Below the pieces are notes generated by a model. That model was given only the letters and a program-made list of their open reading frames with translations. It was not told where the DNA came from and did not search any database. Of a stretch of DNA of 6,979 bases, positions 1 through 6,928 are shown one piece after another. Origin of the DNA: an uncultured Collinsella sp. GTDB lineage: Bacteria > Actinomycetota > Coriobacteriia > Coriobacteriales > Coriobacteriaceae. Where the stretch lies: contig CABMPS010000101.1 in the NCBI GenBank assembly GCA_902388545.1, positions 1 through 6,979 of the forward strand. Reading direction: 5' to 3'. Each line of letters opens with the position of its first letter. Positions within the stretch are counted from its first letter, which is position 1. Both the position numbers and the translations under genes were made by a program.

Positions 1-463
1 GACGTGCCATGAAACAAGTATTTACCGTCGCGTGCATATCGTGTCCGCATGCGTGCATGCAGCCGTTCGTAGAGGCGAAAGGCTCGCCTGACTCTTCAGC
101 AACAGGCAGGGCATCCATGTCGCCACGGAGCATGATGACCGTACCGGCCTGTTTGTCCGTGCACGTACCGTTACCCCGAGCAGCAGCTGCCGCGCCGGCA
201 CCGATTAGGCCAACGACACAGGTGCCGTCAACAAGCACGGCATAGGGAATATCCATCTCGTCCAGACGCGCCTGGATAAAGGCGGACGTCTGCGGAAGGT
301 TGTTACCGAGCTCAGGCGTTTGATGGAGATCATGGCGCCATGCGGCAAGCTCACTGGCAAATGCCTGGGCTTCTTTGACCAGACCATCGCCGATAGCGGT
401 CTGCGCCGCTGCGGTAGCCTGAGGCGCTGGTTGCGGTTGAAGATCGGACAGAGCTGATGCCAT
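1..463 (-). CDS. M20-family metallo-amidohydrolase (partial, N-terminal 154 residues)
   Basis: The gene runs off the window start, so only the N-terminal half is present. Members of the M20D group (N-acyl-amino-acid, hippurate or IAA-amino-acid amidohydrolases) hydrolyse amide bonds of N-acylated amino acids in the cytoplasm, using a two-metal centre. Seen here: WRHDLHQTPEL at residues 42-52, matching the family's RRxLHxxPEL block; RGDMDALP at 113-120, the metal and catalytic Asp strand; and MHACGHDMH at 136-144, where Cys139 and His141 fit the M20D metal ligands. The remaining ligands and the dimerisation domain lie outside the window. The ATG at 461-463 is chosen because GGAGG (470-474) sits 6 nt upstream and the frame stays open to position 1. 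The first 30 or so residues are Ala/Gln/Pro-rich and not conserved. A Gly/Ala-rich insert at about 88-107 precedes the RGDMD strand. The exact substrate cannot be told. It appears to be its own unit, after the terminator at 541-567. Confidence 0.93.
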   Translation of the reverse strand, partial: MASALSDLQPQPAPQATAAAQTAIGDGLVKEAQAFASELAAWRHDLHQTPELGNNLPQTSAFIQARLDEMDIPYAVLVDGTCVVGLIGAGAAAAARGNGTCTDKQAGTVIMLRGDMDALPVAEESGEPFASTNGCMHACGHDMHATVNTCFMAR

Positions 464-493
464 AGATGCCCTCCAGTAACGTTTTTGCAGCAC

Positions 494-515
494 GCACTTT
501 GACAGCGTAAAGTGC
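494..515. promoter_or_regulatory. Inverted repeat upstream of the amidohydrolase gene
   Basis: GCACTTT (494-500) and AAAGTGC (509-515) form a perfect 7-bp dyad with an 8-nt spacer, 31 nt upstream of the amidohydrolase ATG. Its position between the upstream terminator and the start codon fits an operator or a leader hairpin. No convincing -10/-35 pair could be assigned around it. Its function is inferred from position only. Confidence 0.35.
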
Positions 516-518
516 AAG

Positions 519-530
519 GTACAACTGTAA
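519..530. promoter_or_regulatory. TACANNTGTA palindrome, amidohydrolase promoter region
   Basis: The + strand reads GTACAACTGTAA, containing the dyad TACA-AC-TGTA at 520-529, 56 nt upstream of the amidohydrolase ATG. The core TACANNTGTA is the known operator core of CopY/BlaI/MecI-family winged-helix repressors. A second copy lies upstream of the first Pip gene (6851-6862). No such regulator gene is in the window, so the link to that family is inference. Confidence 0.4.
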
Positions 531-540
531 GGGCATGACA

Positions 541-567
541 TAAAAAATGCCGCCCCGGGAGGGCGGC
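541..567 (-). terminator. Intrinsic terminator of the EamA transporter gene
   Basis: On the minus strand, GCCGCCC pairs with GGGCGGC as a perfect 7-bp GC stem (549-555 with 561-567) around a 5-nt loop. The T-tract ATTTTTTA (541-548) follows immediately. It begins 12 nt past the transporter stop codon and separates that gene from the amidohydrolase gene. Confidence 0.88.
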
Positions 568-579
568 GCAACAAGTTGT

Positions 580-1563
580 TTACAAATGCGGGTGTGATTT
601 TCGGCGCAAGAAATCGAAATGCGTCTCGCTCAAGATAATCGACAAAAAGATGAGCGCAAAGCCGGAAAGCAGGCGCGAGGTGAGCGCCTCCCCCATCAAC
701 AACACCGAGAACAGCACACCCGAGGGCGACTCCATCGAAAGAAGCAGCGAGCCCGTCGAGGCCGGGACGTGCGCCAGACCGACGTTTTGGACGAGCAGTG
801 CCACGCACGTGCAGCCCACCGAGAGGAAGACCATCACGCCGATAAAACTCGGCGTCCACACGGACAGAGGCGCCTGAGTCTCGAATAGTAGCGACGTGAT
901 TAAGCTCAAAACGCCATTGCCCACAAACATCCAAAACGTGATGACGTTGATATCCATCTTGCGGCCATACTTGGCGGTCACCGCCATCTGGATAGCAAAG
1001 AAGACCGCGCCGCCCAGCGTGATGGCATCTCCAGCATTGAACTCGACGCTATCGAGTGCCACCAGGCCAATGCCCGCCAGGCACAGCAATGCAGCGCCCA
1101 AGTTGTAACGGGTAAGCCTTTCTCCGCTCAGGACATAGCTCGCAAACGGCACGAGGATGCAATAGGTACCCGTCAAAAACGCGCTCTTGCCCGCCGTGGT
1201 CTGTGCCAGGCCAATCGTCTGCAAACCGTACGCGCCCCACATAAGTGCGCCCATACCAAGCCCGACGATAAGGTTGCGAACATTAAAGTGTGCGATGATG
1301 CGTTTGCGGAAGATGGCGAACATAACCAGCGAAGCCGGGAGAAAGCGAACGTAGACCAGCTCGAACACCGGAATGGTGTCGAGTGCGTCCTTCATAGTGG
1401 TAAAGGAGTAGCCCCAGATAATCGCCACCGAAAGCAGTAGAACTTTCCAGAACAACGGCGAGCGTGCGCCGGCACCCCGGGGAATACCACCCGCGCCCAA
1501 ATCCTCACGGGCTACAGGGCTATCGGGCATGTTTTCGATTTCGTTGGCAGCGTATTGGGCCAT
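580..1563 (-). CDS. EamA/DMT-superfamily transporter
   Basis: A 327-residue inner-membrane protein of the drug/metabolite transporter superfamily, which exports or takes up small metabolites such as amino acids or nucleosides; the substrate cannot be told here. It has ten hydrophobic segments at about 39-57, 65-85, 96-119, 127-145, 154-170, 178-197, 206-226, 237-257, 268-290 and 296-313, in the duplicated five-plus-five EamA layout. The repeat signature appears twice: SGERLTRYNLGAALLCLAGI (146-165) and MGEALTSRLLSGFALIFLSI (290-309). The hydrophilic N-terminus of about 37 residues is longer than usual, and the C-terminus is basic (FLRRKSHPHL). I choose ATG 1561-1563, with GAGGA 6 nt upstream. 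The longer frame from GTG 1576-1578 would place that GAGGA inside the coding region. The length fits the family. The gene lies between two terminators, so it is probably transcribed alone. Confidence 0.93.
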   Translation of the reverse strand: MAQYAANEIENMPDSPVAREDLGAGGIPRGAGARSPLFWKVLLLSVAIIWGYSFTTMKDALDTIPVFELVYVRFLPASLVMFAIFRKRIIAHFNVRNLIVGLGMGALMWGAYGLQTIGLAQTTAGKSAFLTGTYCILVPFASYVLSGERLTRYNLGAALLCLAGIGLVALDSVEFNAGDAITLGGAVFFAIQMAVTAKYGRKMDINVITFWMFVGNGVLSLITSLLFETQAPLSVWTPSFIGVMVFLSVGCTCVALLVQNVGLAHVPASTGSLLLSMESPSGVLFSVLLMGEALTSRLLSGFALIFLSIILSETHFDFLRRKSHPHL

Positions 1564-1603
1564 GGAACATCCTCGCACTCAATCTGGGCGTGGTGTCCGC
1601 ACG

Positions 1604-1632
1604 CGTATGGCTGCGTGCCGCCTCATGGTCAA
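1604..1632 (-). promoter_or_regulatory. Possible promoter of the EamA transporter gene
   Basis: On the minus strand, TTGACC (1627-1632; five of six to the -35 consensus) is followed after 17 nt by CATACG (1604-1609; only three of six to the -10). The -35 overlaps the end of the upstream terminator's T-tract. The poor -10 keeps this tentative. Confidence 0.3.
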
Positions 1633-1669
1633 ATAAAAACGGGACGCGCCGGACCCCCGGCACGCCCCG
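1631..1669 (-). terminator. Intrinsic terminator of the two-gene Pip operon
   Basis: On the minus strand a 13-bp stem (1657-1669 with 1640-1652), with two G-U pairs and a 4-nt GGGT loop, is followed by TTTTTATTT (1631-1639). It lies about 95 nt past the stop of the second Pip gene and ends the operon before the EamA gene. The stretch 1670-1763, between that stop and the stem, shows no gene or clear signal. Confidence 0.88.
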
Positions 1670-1763
1670 CTACTGTAGCAACAACCAAGCAGCTCATGCA
1701 ATTCACTCAACTAAAGCGTCGAGCCGGAAGGCCTCGATGTTCCGTCAACGCCACATTGTCGCG

Positions 1764-3953
1764 CTAAATCAATTTGGTCGACTCCAGCTTTTCGATAATC
1801 CAGTCGTTGGCTTTGATGACCGGACGGCGGAAGACGACGCCCAGGGCCAGCGACGGAATCAGATAGCTCGCCAGAATACCCAGCTCAACCCAGTACTCCA
1901 TATGGTAGGCGCCAGCCATGGCGGCATGCATGGCGTTGATGCCGTGAGTAAACGGCAGGAACGGATAGATCGCCTGGAACACGGGGCCGGTCATCTCGAT
2001 GGGGAACGTGCCGCCCGAACCGCCGACCTGCATGACCAACAGCACGACAGCGAGCGCCTTGCCGATATCGCCAAACGAAACCGTAAGCGTGTAGACGATA
2101 TTGGAGAACACGAGACTCGCGACCCAGCCCGCCAGCACAAACTGCAGCGGGTTGTCGCACTGAATGCCAAAGAACAGAATGTCGCCCGCGCACACGAGCG
2201 TTGCCTGCAGCAGGGCCAAACCGCCAAAGAACAGGTAACGGCCCAGATAGATCTCGTGCAGGCGTACGGGGATGAGCTCGTTGATGAGCTCGTCGTCGAC
2301 CGAGACCTTCATCATGGCCGCCAGTACGATCGAGCCGACCCAGAGCGACAGAATCGTATAGAACGGCGCCATGGCCGAACCGTAGTTGCGGATCGGATAG
2401 ACCGGCTTGCGGTCGAGCGCAACGGGGCCGGAAAGCGACACGGCCAGGCCCTCGGGGTCGTTGCCGATCATCGTCTTGATCGTCGCCAGGTCACCCGACA
2501 TCAGGGCGCCGTCGAGCTCGTCCTTGAACGCGCTGATCTTGTCCGACGCCTCGCCCAGCTGATCGGAAGCCTTGTTGACCAGCTTTGCGGCCTTGGAGAG
2601 ACCCTTTGCCAGCGAACCGGATGCGTCGGTCAGGCCGGCAACAGCGCTATCCAGGTCGCCCGAGACGCCGTCGAGCGAATCCAGAACGCCCGAAATAGTT
2701 TTCTTGAGCCCCTTGGCCTTGACCGAGAACGTGGAATCGTAGTCGGACTTAGCGCCCGAGATGCCCGCCTTGGCATCGGCGATGGCCTGGTCGACCTCGG
2801 CACGCGTGCTGTTGACCTCTGCCATGCTGTCGGAAAGGGACTTTGCGGTTGCCCTCAGGTCGTTGGCATTGTTACGATACTCCGTCGCGATCCTGCCCAG
2901 CGATGTAGCCACAGACTTGAGGCTGTCCTGGAGCTTTTCGTCACTCACCTGATCGGCAAAGCTGCGGAGCTGGTCGGCCGTGTCGTCGATTTCCTTGGCG
3001 CGCGATTCGAGTGCCGACGCGGCTTCGTTGAGCTGGGTCACCGTAACGTTGACATGCTGGTTTGCGGCGTCGAAAGCCTTCGCGAGCTCGGCGGACACGT
3101 TGTCAAACGAGCCCGCACTTCCGTCAATCGCGGCGTTGATGGCGTCGTTGGCGGCCTTGAGTGCTTCCTTGGAATCACTAATGCCGCTCTCGGCGTGCTC
3201 CATCAACTGCTTGGTAGATTCATCGACCTTACCCGTCTGCTGGAGCATACCGCTCGCCGACGTCAACGAATCGGAGGTCGAGCTCAAAATGCCCGCCAGC
3301 GAAGTCGCGTTGGCTTGAACGTCCTGCAGGTCCTCGACCGAATCGCCCAGTGTCGAGGACAGGTTGGCGATAAAGCTGCTGACCTGATCGGTGCTCATGT
3401 AATCGAGCAGGCTGGACACGGTCTTAAGGCCGATGGTCGTGATGGTCTTGGTAAAGGTCTCATTCACCTGGCTCTGGACGGCGCTCGAACCCTTTTCGGT
3501 CACGATCTGGGCGATGGCGTTAGCCTTCTGGTTTTCGTAGAACTCGATGTCGGCGTGCTTCACGTTGGTCGAGAAAAGCGTCATCATGTCGGCGCTAAAC
3601 GTCTTGGGGATAACGACGGCGGCATAGTATGTGCCCGACTTAACGCCCTCAATCGCCTTATCGCGGTCGTTGAGGACAACCCAGTCAAAGTTCTCGTTAC
3701 CGCGCAGGGTCGCCGTCACGTTTTCGCCCACGTTGATCTCGACGGGAATCAGGTCGCTCTCGTAGCCCTCATCGGTGTTGACCACTGCAATCTTAAGGTT
3801 GCCGGTATTGCCGTACGGATCCCAGCTGCCGGCGATGTTAAACCACGCGTACAGGCACGGCACGATAATGAGGCCCATCACGACGACCATGCCGATCACG
3901 GAGCGAGACACGTTTTGGACATCACGCTTAAACAGGTGCAGGATGTTCTTCAT
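1764..3953 (-). CDS. YhgE/Pip-family membrane protein (second of tandem pair)
   Basis: A 729-residue envelope protein of the YhgE/Pip family, named after the Lactococcus phage infection protein. Its architecture also resembles EsaA/YueB of type VII secretion. The physiological role is unsettled. Order: cytoplasmic start with LFKRD (7-11); transmembrane helix at about 18-40; the hallmark YAWFNIAGSWDPYGNT (35-50), then KIAVVNTDEGY (54-64) and YYAAVVIPKTFS (109-120). Next comes a long Ala/Ser/Asp-rich, probably helical extracellular region (about 180-495). A short YPIRNYGSAMAPFYT (519-533) enters an ABC-2-like C-terminal membrane domain with helices at about 530-548, 572-595, 602-622, 628-645 and 688-708, and a conserved-type GGSGGTFPIEM (644-654). 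The ATG directly abuts the upstream stop (TAAATG), with the Shine-Dalgarno AAAGGAGGTGA 10 nt from the start. It is the shorter paralogue and ends soon after the last helix. No ATPase gene is in view. Confidence 0.93.
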   Translation of the reverse strand: MKNILHLFKRDVQNVSRSVIGMVVVMGLIIVPCLYAWFNIAGSWDPYGNTGNLKIAVVNTDEGYESDLIPVEINVGENVTATLRGNENFDWVVLNDRDKAIEGVKSGTYYAAVVIPKTFSADMMTLFSTNVKHADIEFYENQKANAIAQIVTEKGSSAVQSQVNETFTKTITTIGLKTVSSLLDYMSTDQVSSFIANLSSTLGDSVEDLQDVQANATSLAGILSSTSDSLTSASGMLQQTGKVDESTKQLMEHAESGISDSKEALKAANDAINAAIDGSAGSFDNVSAELAKAFDAANQHVNVTVTQLNEAASALESRAKEIDDTADQLRSFADQVSDEKLQDSLKSVATSLGRIATEYRNNANDLRATAKSLSDSMAEVNSTRAEVDQAIADAKAGISGAKSDYDSTFSVKAKGLKKTISGVLDSLDGVSGDLDSAVAGLTDASGSLAKGLSKAAKLVNKASDQLGEASDKISAFKDELDGALMSGDLATIKTMIGNDPEGLAVSLSGPVALDRKPVYPIRNYGSAMAPFYTILSLWVGSIVLAAMMKVSVDDELINELIPVRLHEIYLGRYLFFGGLALLQATLVCAGDILFFGIQCDNPLQFVLAGWVASLVFSNIVYTLTVSFGDIGKALAVVLLVMQVGGSGGTFPIEMTGPVFQAIYPFLPFTHGINAMHAAMAGAYHMEYWVELGILASYLIPSLALGVVFRRPVIKANDWIIEKLESTKLI

Positions 3954-6734
3954 TTATGCCTCACCTCCTTTGGAGTGCTTACCGAGCGGGGCGGCATCTC
4001 CGTCATTTGCAGCCGTGTTGTCAGCGCCCTGAGTTTTTTGGTGCGAATCCGTATGCGGTAAGCGACCCGTGGGTTGGTCGCCGTCCTTAGCGCCGCGCTC
4101 GTTGGCGTTGAGACCAAACATGCGGCGGGCGGCAGGAATAGCAGCCGTGTGTTCGCGCATCTCGCGGCGCAGGTCCTCATCCGAGAGCGCCGAGATGCGC
4201 ATCTGGGTATTGAGGCTCGCGCGGATATATTCGATATTGATAAGCCAGCCGCAGATGGCAATAACCGAGATGATCCAAATGACCAGCAGGATGATCTTGC
4301 CGTTATTGTCGATATCGAGAACCGTCGACAGGACAAAGAGCAGGACCTGAACGCCCACCACGGCGGCAAAACCGCCCTTGATGTAGTACGGGTAGCGATG
4401 CTCAAAGGCGACCGCATGATCGAGCAGTTCGCGACGGTACGAATCGGAATCGAGCATGACACGCATGGCCGTGCGCAGCGAGTAGCGCTGGCGCGGCAGG
4501 TCATTGGACTCGCAGATCATCAGACCCGTCGTGGAAAGCTGCTTATCAAAGAGCAGATTGAGGTTGAGCAGCAGCGGACGCAGCTGCAGACCGATAAAGA
4601 GCGCCACGATCAAGAACACGCCCAGAATGCACAGGTTAAACAGATAGTTGAACGAGTACATGCCGCCGACCGTCTCGCGCAGCAGATTGATGCCGTAGGT
4701 AAAGGGCAGCAGCGGGTGCAGCCACTGGAAGAAGCCGGGCATCATCTCGATGGGATACATGCCCGACGAACCCGGAATCTGCACGATGACGAGAATGACA
4801 CCGATTGCCTTACCGATATGCTTAAACGTGGTGGACAGCGCATAGATGATATTGACGTAGGTGAACGAGATGGCGATGCCGCCCAACACGAACAGCAGCG
4901 GGTTAACACACTGTACGCCAATGACCAGATCACCCACCGTAACGATGATGGCCTGCAACGCACCCAGGATCACCAGGAGCAACCAGCGGCCAAAGTAGCC
5001 TTGGCGCGCCGTAAAGCTGCCAACGCCCTCACGGTCGACCTCGAGCTTGTAGATGGCGATGAGCACATAGCCGCCCACCCACAGCGCCAGGTTGGTGTAG
5101 AAAGGAGCAATGCCCGAGCCGAAGCTCTTGACCGGATAGATCGACTTGGACTTGAGCTCAACCGGAGATGCCATGAAATCTGCGACGTCATTGACGTCGA
5201 CGCCCACCAGATCAGCCAGCTCGCCCATGGACTCGGAAGTCTGCAGGGCCGCGATGTCGTTGGCGGCGGTCGCGAGCTTGTCCTGAACCTTGGCAAGGGA
5301 GGCGTCGGTTTGGGATAGCGTGGTCTTTGCCTGCTTGAGCGTGGCGTCGAGCTGCGCTAGCGTGCCGCGCGCGCTCGCTATCGTGGGGGTCATACCCGAC
5401 ACAATGCCGGTCAAATCGCCCGAAACGGCGGCAAAGGAGTCAAGCGCGCTCGAGGCCTTCGGCAGCGCGTTTTGACCCAGATTCGTCTGGGCCTGGCCAA
5501 GGTTGGTCGCACCGGTCTGAATTGCGTTATTGATAGCATCGCTGGCACCCGAGATAGCCGCGGCGTCATTCGCCATGGCGCTCGACTGCGCAGACAGACC
5601 GTCCTTGATGCTCTGAAGCTTTTGGTTCTGTTCACGAAGCGCATTAATGGTCGACGCGATGAGCGCATCAACGTCCTCGGAGCCCGTCGATGTATCGTTG
5701 GCAAGAATTTGCAGGCGCTCGATAACTGCGGTGTTGTGATCAATCGTTGCCTGGAGAGACTCGAGCGAGTTGTCGATGCGGGTGGTCGTAGATGTGACCG
5801 TACCCGTCAGCTTGCCGATGGCAGCATTCGCCGAGGCCGACGTCTTGGTGAGCGCTACGCTGCCTTCCGAGAGCGCCTTGGAGAGCGAAGTGATGGAGTT
5901 ACCCGCCGTGGTGCGAGCCTCTCCCAGTAGGTCGTTGCCCTGGGAAATCGCCTGCGTCAGCGACGGCGTCTGACCCTGCAGGCCGGCAAGCGCCGCATCG
6001 GCCGAGGCGATAGCACCGCTCGTCTTATCGATGGCGGCATTCATGTCGCCAATCGAATCGCGCACTTCGCCCAACGTGTCGGAAGCCTCTGATACCGAAC
6101 CGGCCAACGAATCCTGAGTCTGGGCTGCCTTGTCCTTTAAATCGACTCCGGCATCTTTGGCAATACTGGCAACGGTTTCGCCCACCGTGGAGACAAATTC
6201 CGAGTTGATCTGCTCCTCGATGGTGCTTGCACCGGTGTCGGTAACCTTGGGCGCAATGGCGCTCTTCTTCTCATTGACGTAGTACGTAAGCTTGGGCTGA
6301 TGGTAGTTGCCGTCGAGCATCGAAACCAGATTGTCGGAGAAGTTCTTGGGGATTACGATGGCCGCATAGTACTCACCGCTCTCGACGCCCTCCTTGGCAT
6401 CGGCCGCCGAATCGACGAAGGTCCAGCCCAACTGATCGTTCTCCTTGAGCTGATCGACAACCTTGTCGCCCGCGTTGAGCTCACCCACCAGTTCGTTTTG
6501 GGTGCCCTGATCGTTGTTGGCGATGGCAATCTTGATACCCTGGGTGTTTCCGTACGGATCCCAGTTGGCCACGATGTTGTACCAGGCATACAGCGAGGGA
6601 ATAACGCACACGCCGAGGGTAACCACCAGGGCGACGGGGTTCACAAGCAGTCGCTTAATGTCGCGCTTAAATATCGCAAAGGAGACCTTTGCATCGGATA
6701 GTTTGCTGCCGAGACTCACGCTTGGACCATCCAT
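3954..6734 (-). CDS. YhgE/Pip-family membrane protein with extra C-terminal membrane module (first of tandem pair)
   Basis: A 926-residue paralogue of the following gene. It has IFKRDIKRLLVNP (21-33), a transmembrane helix at about 33-53, YAWYNIVANWDPYGNT (49-64), KIAIANNDQG (68-77) and YYAAIVIPKNFS (122-133). A Thr/Ser/Ala-rich coil-like extracellular region (about 180-505) is followed by YPVKSFGSGIAPFYT (533-547) and membrane helices at about 543-561, 583-606, 611-633, 640-655 and 699-718, with PGSSGMYPIEM (654-664). Unlike its partner it continues for about 205 residues: a soluble link (720-785), two more helices (about 786-805 and 813-834) and a charged, low-complexity tail. The start is uncertain. 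ATG 6732-6734 has only AGG abutting it. GTG 6717-6719 has AGGA about 10 nt upstream, would give 921 residues, and leaves all motifs intact. As first gene of the operon it probably sets expression of both. Function beyond the family is unknown. Confidence 0.92.
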   Translation of the reverse strand: MDGPSVSLGSKLSDAKVSFAIFKRDIKRLLVNPVALVVTLGVCVIPSLYAWYNIVANWDPYGNTQGIKIAIANNDQGTQNELVGELNAGDKVVDQLKENDQLGWTFVDSAADAKEGVESGEYYAAIVIPKNFSDNLVSMLDGNYHQPKLTYYVNEKKSAIAPKVTDTGASTIEEQINSEFVSTVGETVASIAKDAGVDLKDKAAQTQDSLAGSVSEASDTLGEVRDSIGDMNAAIDKTSGAIASADAALAGLQGQTPSLTQAISQGNDLLGEARTTAGNSITSLSKALSEGSVALTKTSASANAAIGKLTGTVTSTTTRIDNSLESLQATIDHNTAVIERLQILANDTSTGSEDVDALIASTINALREQNQKLQSIKDGLSAQSSAMANDAAAISGASDAINNAIQTGATNLGQAQTNLGQNALPKASSALDSFAAVSGDLTGIVSGMTPTIASARGTLAQLDATLKQAKTTLSQTDASLAKVQDKLATAANDIAALQTSESMGELADLVGVDVNDVADFMASPVELKSKSIYPVKSFGSGIAPFYTNLALWVGGYVLIAIYKLEVDREGVGSFTARQGYFGRWLLLVILGALQAIIVTVGDLVIGVQCVNPLLFVLGGIAISFTYVNIIYALSTTFKHIGKAIGVILVIVQIPGSSGMYPIEMMPGFFQWLHPLLPFTYGINLLRETVGGMYSFNYLFNLCILGVFLIVALFIGLQLRPLLLNLNLLFDKQLSTTGLMICESNDLPRQRYSLRTAMRVMLDSDSYRRELLDHAVAFEHRYPYYIKGGFAAVVGVQVLLFVLSTVLDIDNNGKIILLVIWIISVIAICGWLINIEYIRASLNTQMRISALSDEDLRREMREHTAAIPAARRMFGLNANERGAKDGDQPTGRLPHTDSHQKTQGADNTAANDGDAAPLGKHSKGGEA
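3961..3971 (-). promoter_or_regulatory. Shine-Dalgarno of the second Pip gene, inside the first gene
   Basis: AAAGGAGGTGA on the minus strand matches the anti-Shine-Dalgarno across essentially its full length. It encodes part of the first protein's last residues (SKGGEA) and ends just before its stop. The GGAGG core lies 10 nt from the second gene's ATG, and the stop and start codons abut. This fixes the start of the second gene and points to coupled translation. Confidence 0.88.
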
Positions 6735-6765
6735 CCTGTCGTTGAATCAAATCGTACTATCGACA

Positions 6766-6807
6766 ACCATTGTACGTAGGCGCTTTAGCGTCTCGGCGCA
6801 CAATGGT
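6766..6807 (-). promoter_or_regulatory. Inverted repeat in the leader of the Pip operon
   Basis: ACCATTGT (6766-6773) and ACAATGGT (6800-6807) are perfect 8-bp arms 34 nt apart centre to centre. They lie between the candidate promoter and the first start codon. Inside, CGC-TAAA-GCG could close a small inner stem on the minus-strand transcript. It could be a leader hairpin, or a pair of protein half-sites about three helical turns apart. Confidence 0.35.
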
Positions 6808-6826
6808 ATCGAGTTTTGCGGGTAGC

Positions 6827-6855
6827 AATATACTACGAAGATGAGTTAGCGTACA
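6827..6855 (-). promoter_or_regulatory. Candidate promoter of the Pip operon
   Basis: The minus strand carries TATATT (6827-6832; five of six to the -10), 17 nt downstream of TGTACG (6850-6855), which is a poor -35. The weak -35 overlaps the TACANNTGTA palindrome, a layout seen at repressed or activator-dependent promoters. Transcription would start near 6820 and give a leader of about 85 nt. No better pair was seen in 6735-6979. Confidence 0.4.
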
Positions 6856-6862
6856 GTTGTAC
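6851..6862. promoter_or_regulatory. TACANNTGTA palindrome, Pip operon promoter
   Basis: GTACA-GT-TGTAC is a perfect dyad with a 2-nt centre, 117 nt upstream of the first Pip ATG and overlapping the candidate -35. It matches the operator core TACANNTGTA known for CopY/BlaI/MecI-type repressors. It shares an 11-mer, GTACAACTGTA, with the site upstream of the amidohydrolase gene. The regulator itself is not in the window. Confidence 0.45.
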
Positions 6863-6928
6863 AGTATCTTTAATTTCAGCAGGTCGCAAAACCACAACCC
6901 CGACAAATAATTGATCCCTTGGGGACGG

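Noticed and set aside
9..245. Small + strand open frame opposite the amidohydrolase
   Set aside because: It is a shadow of the minus-strand gene, which carries unmistakable M20 motifs over the same bases.
499..525. Perfect TTGACA on the + strand at 499-504 as a rightward promoter
   Set aside because: No acceptable -10 at 16-18 nt spacing (the nearest TACAAC is at 15), and there is no rightward gene downstream.
1564..1578. GTG start five codons upstream of the chosen EamA transporter start
   Set aside because: The GAGGA at 1570-1574 is ideally spaced (6 nt) for the ATG at 1561-1563 and would lie inside the coding region if GTG were used.
1669..1679. GCTAC-T-GTAGC palindrome just before the Pip operon terminator stem
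   Set aside because: The arms are only 5 bp with a single central base, it cannot fold as a useful hairpin, and it does not match the TACANNTGTA spacing.
1464..4061. An 865-codon open frame on the + strand, opposite the second Pip gene, continued by a 414-codon one (4074-5318) opposite the first
   Set aside because: This frame is exactly codon-aligned with both minus-strand genes, so stops appear only where the real genes use TTA, CTA or TCA. Those codons are rare in GC-rich genes; the two frames end at a TTA and a CTA codon. The product is Arg/His/Gln-rich with no recognisable domain, while the minus-strand proteins show clear family motifs.
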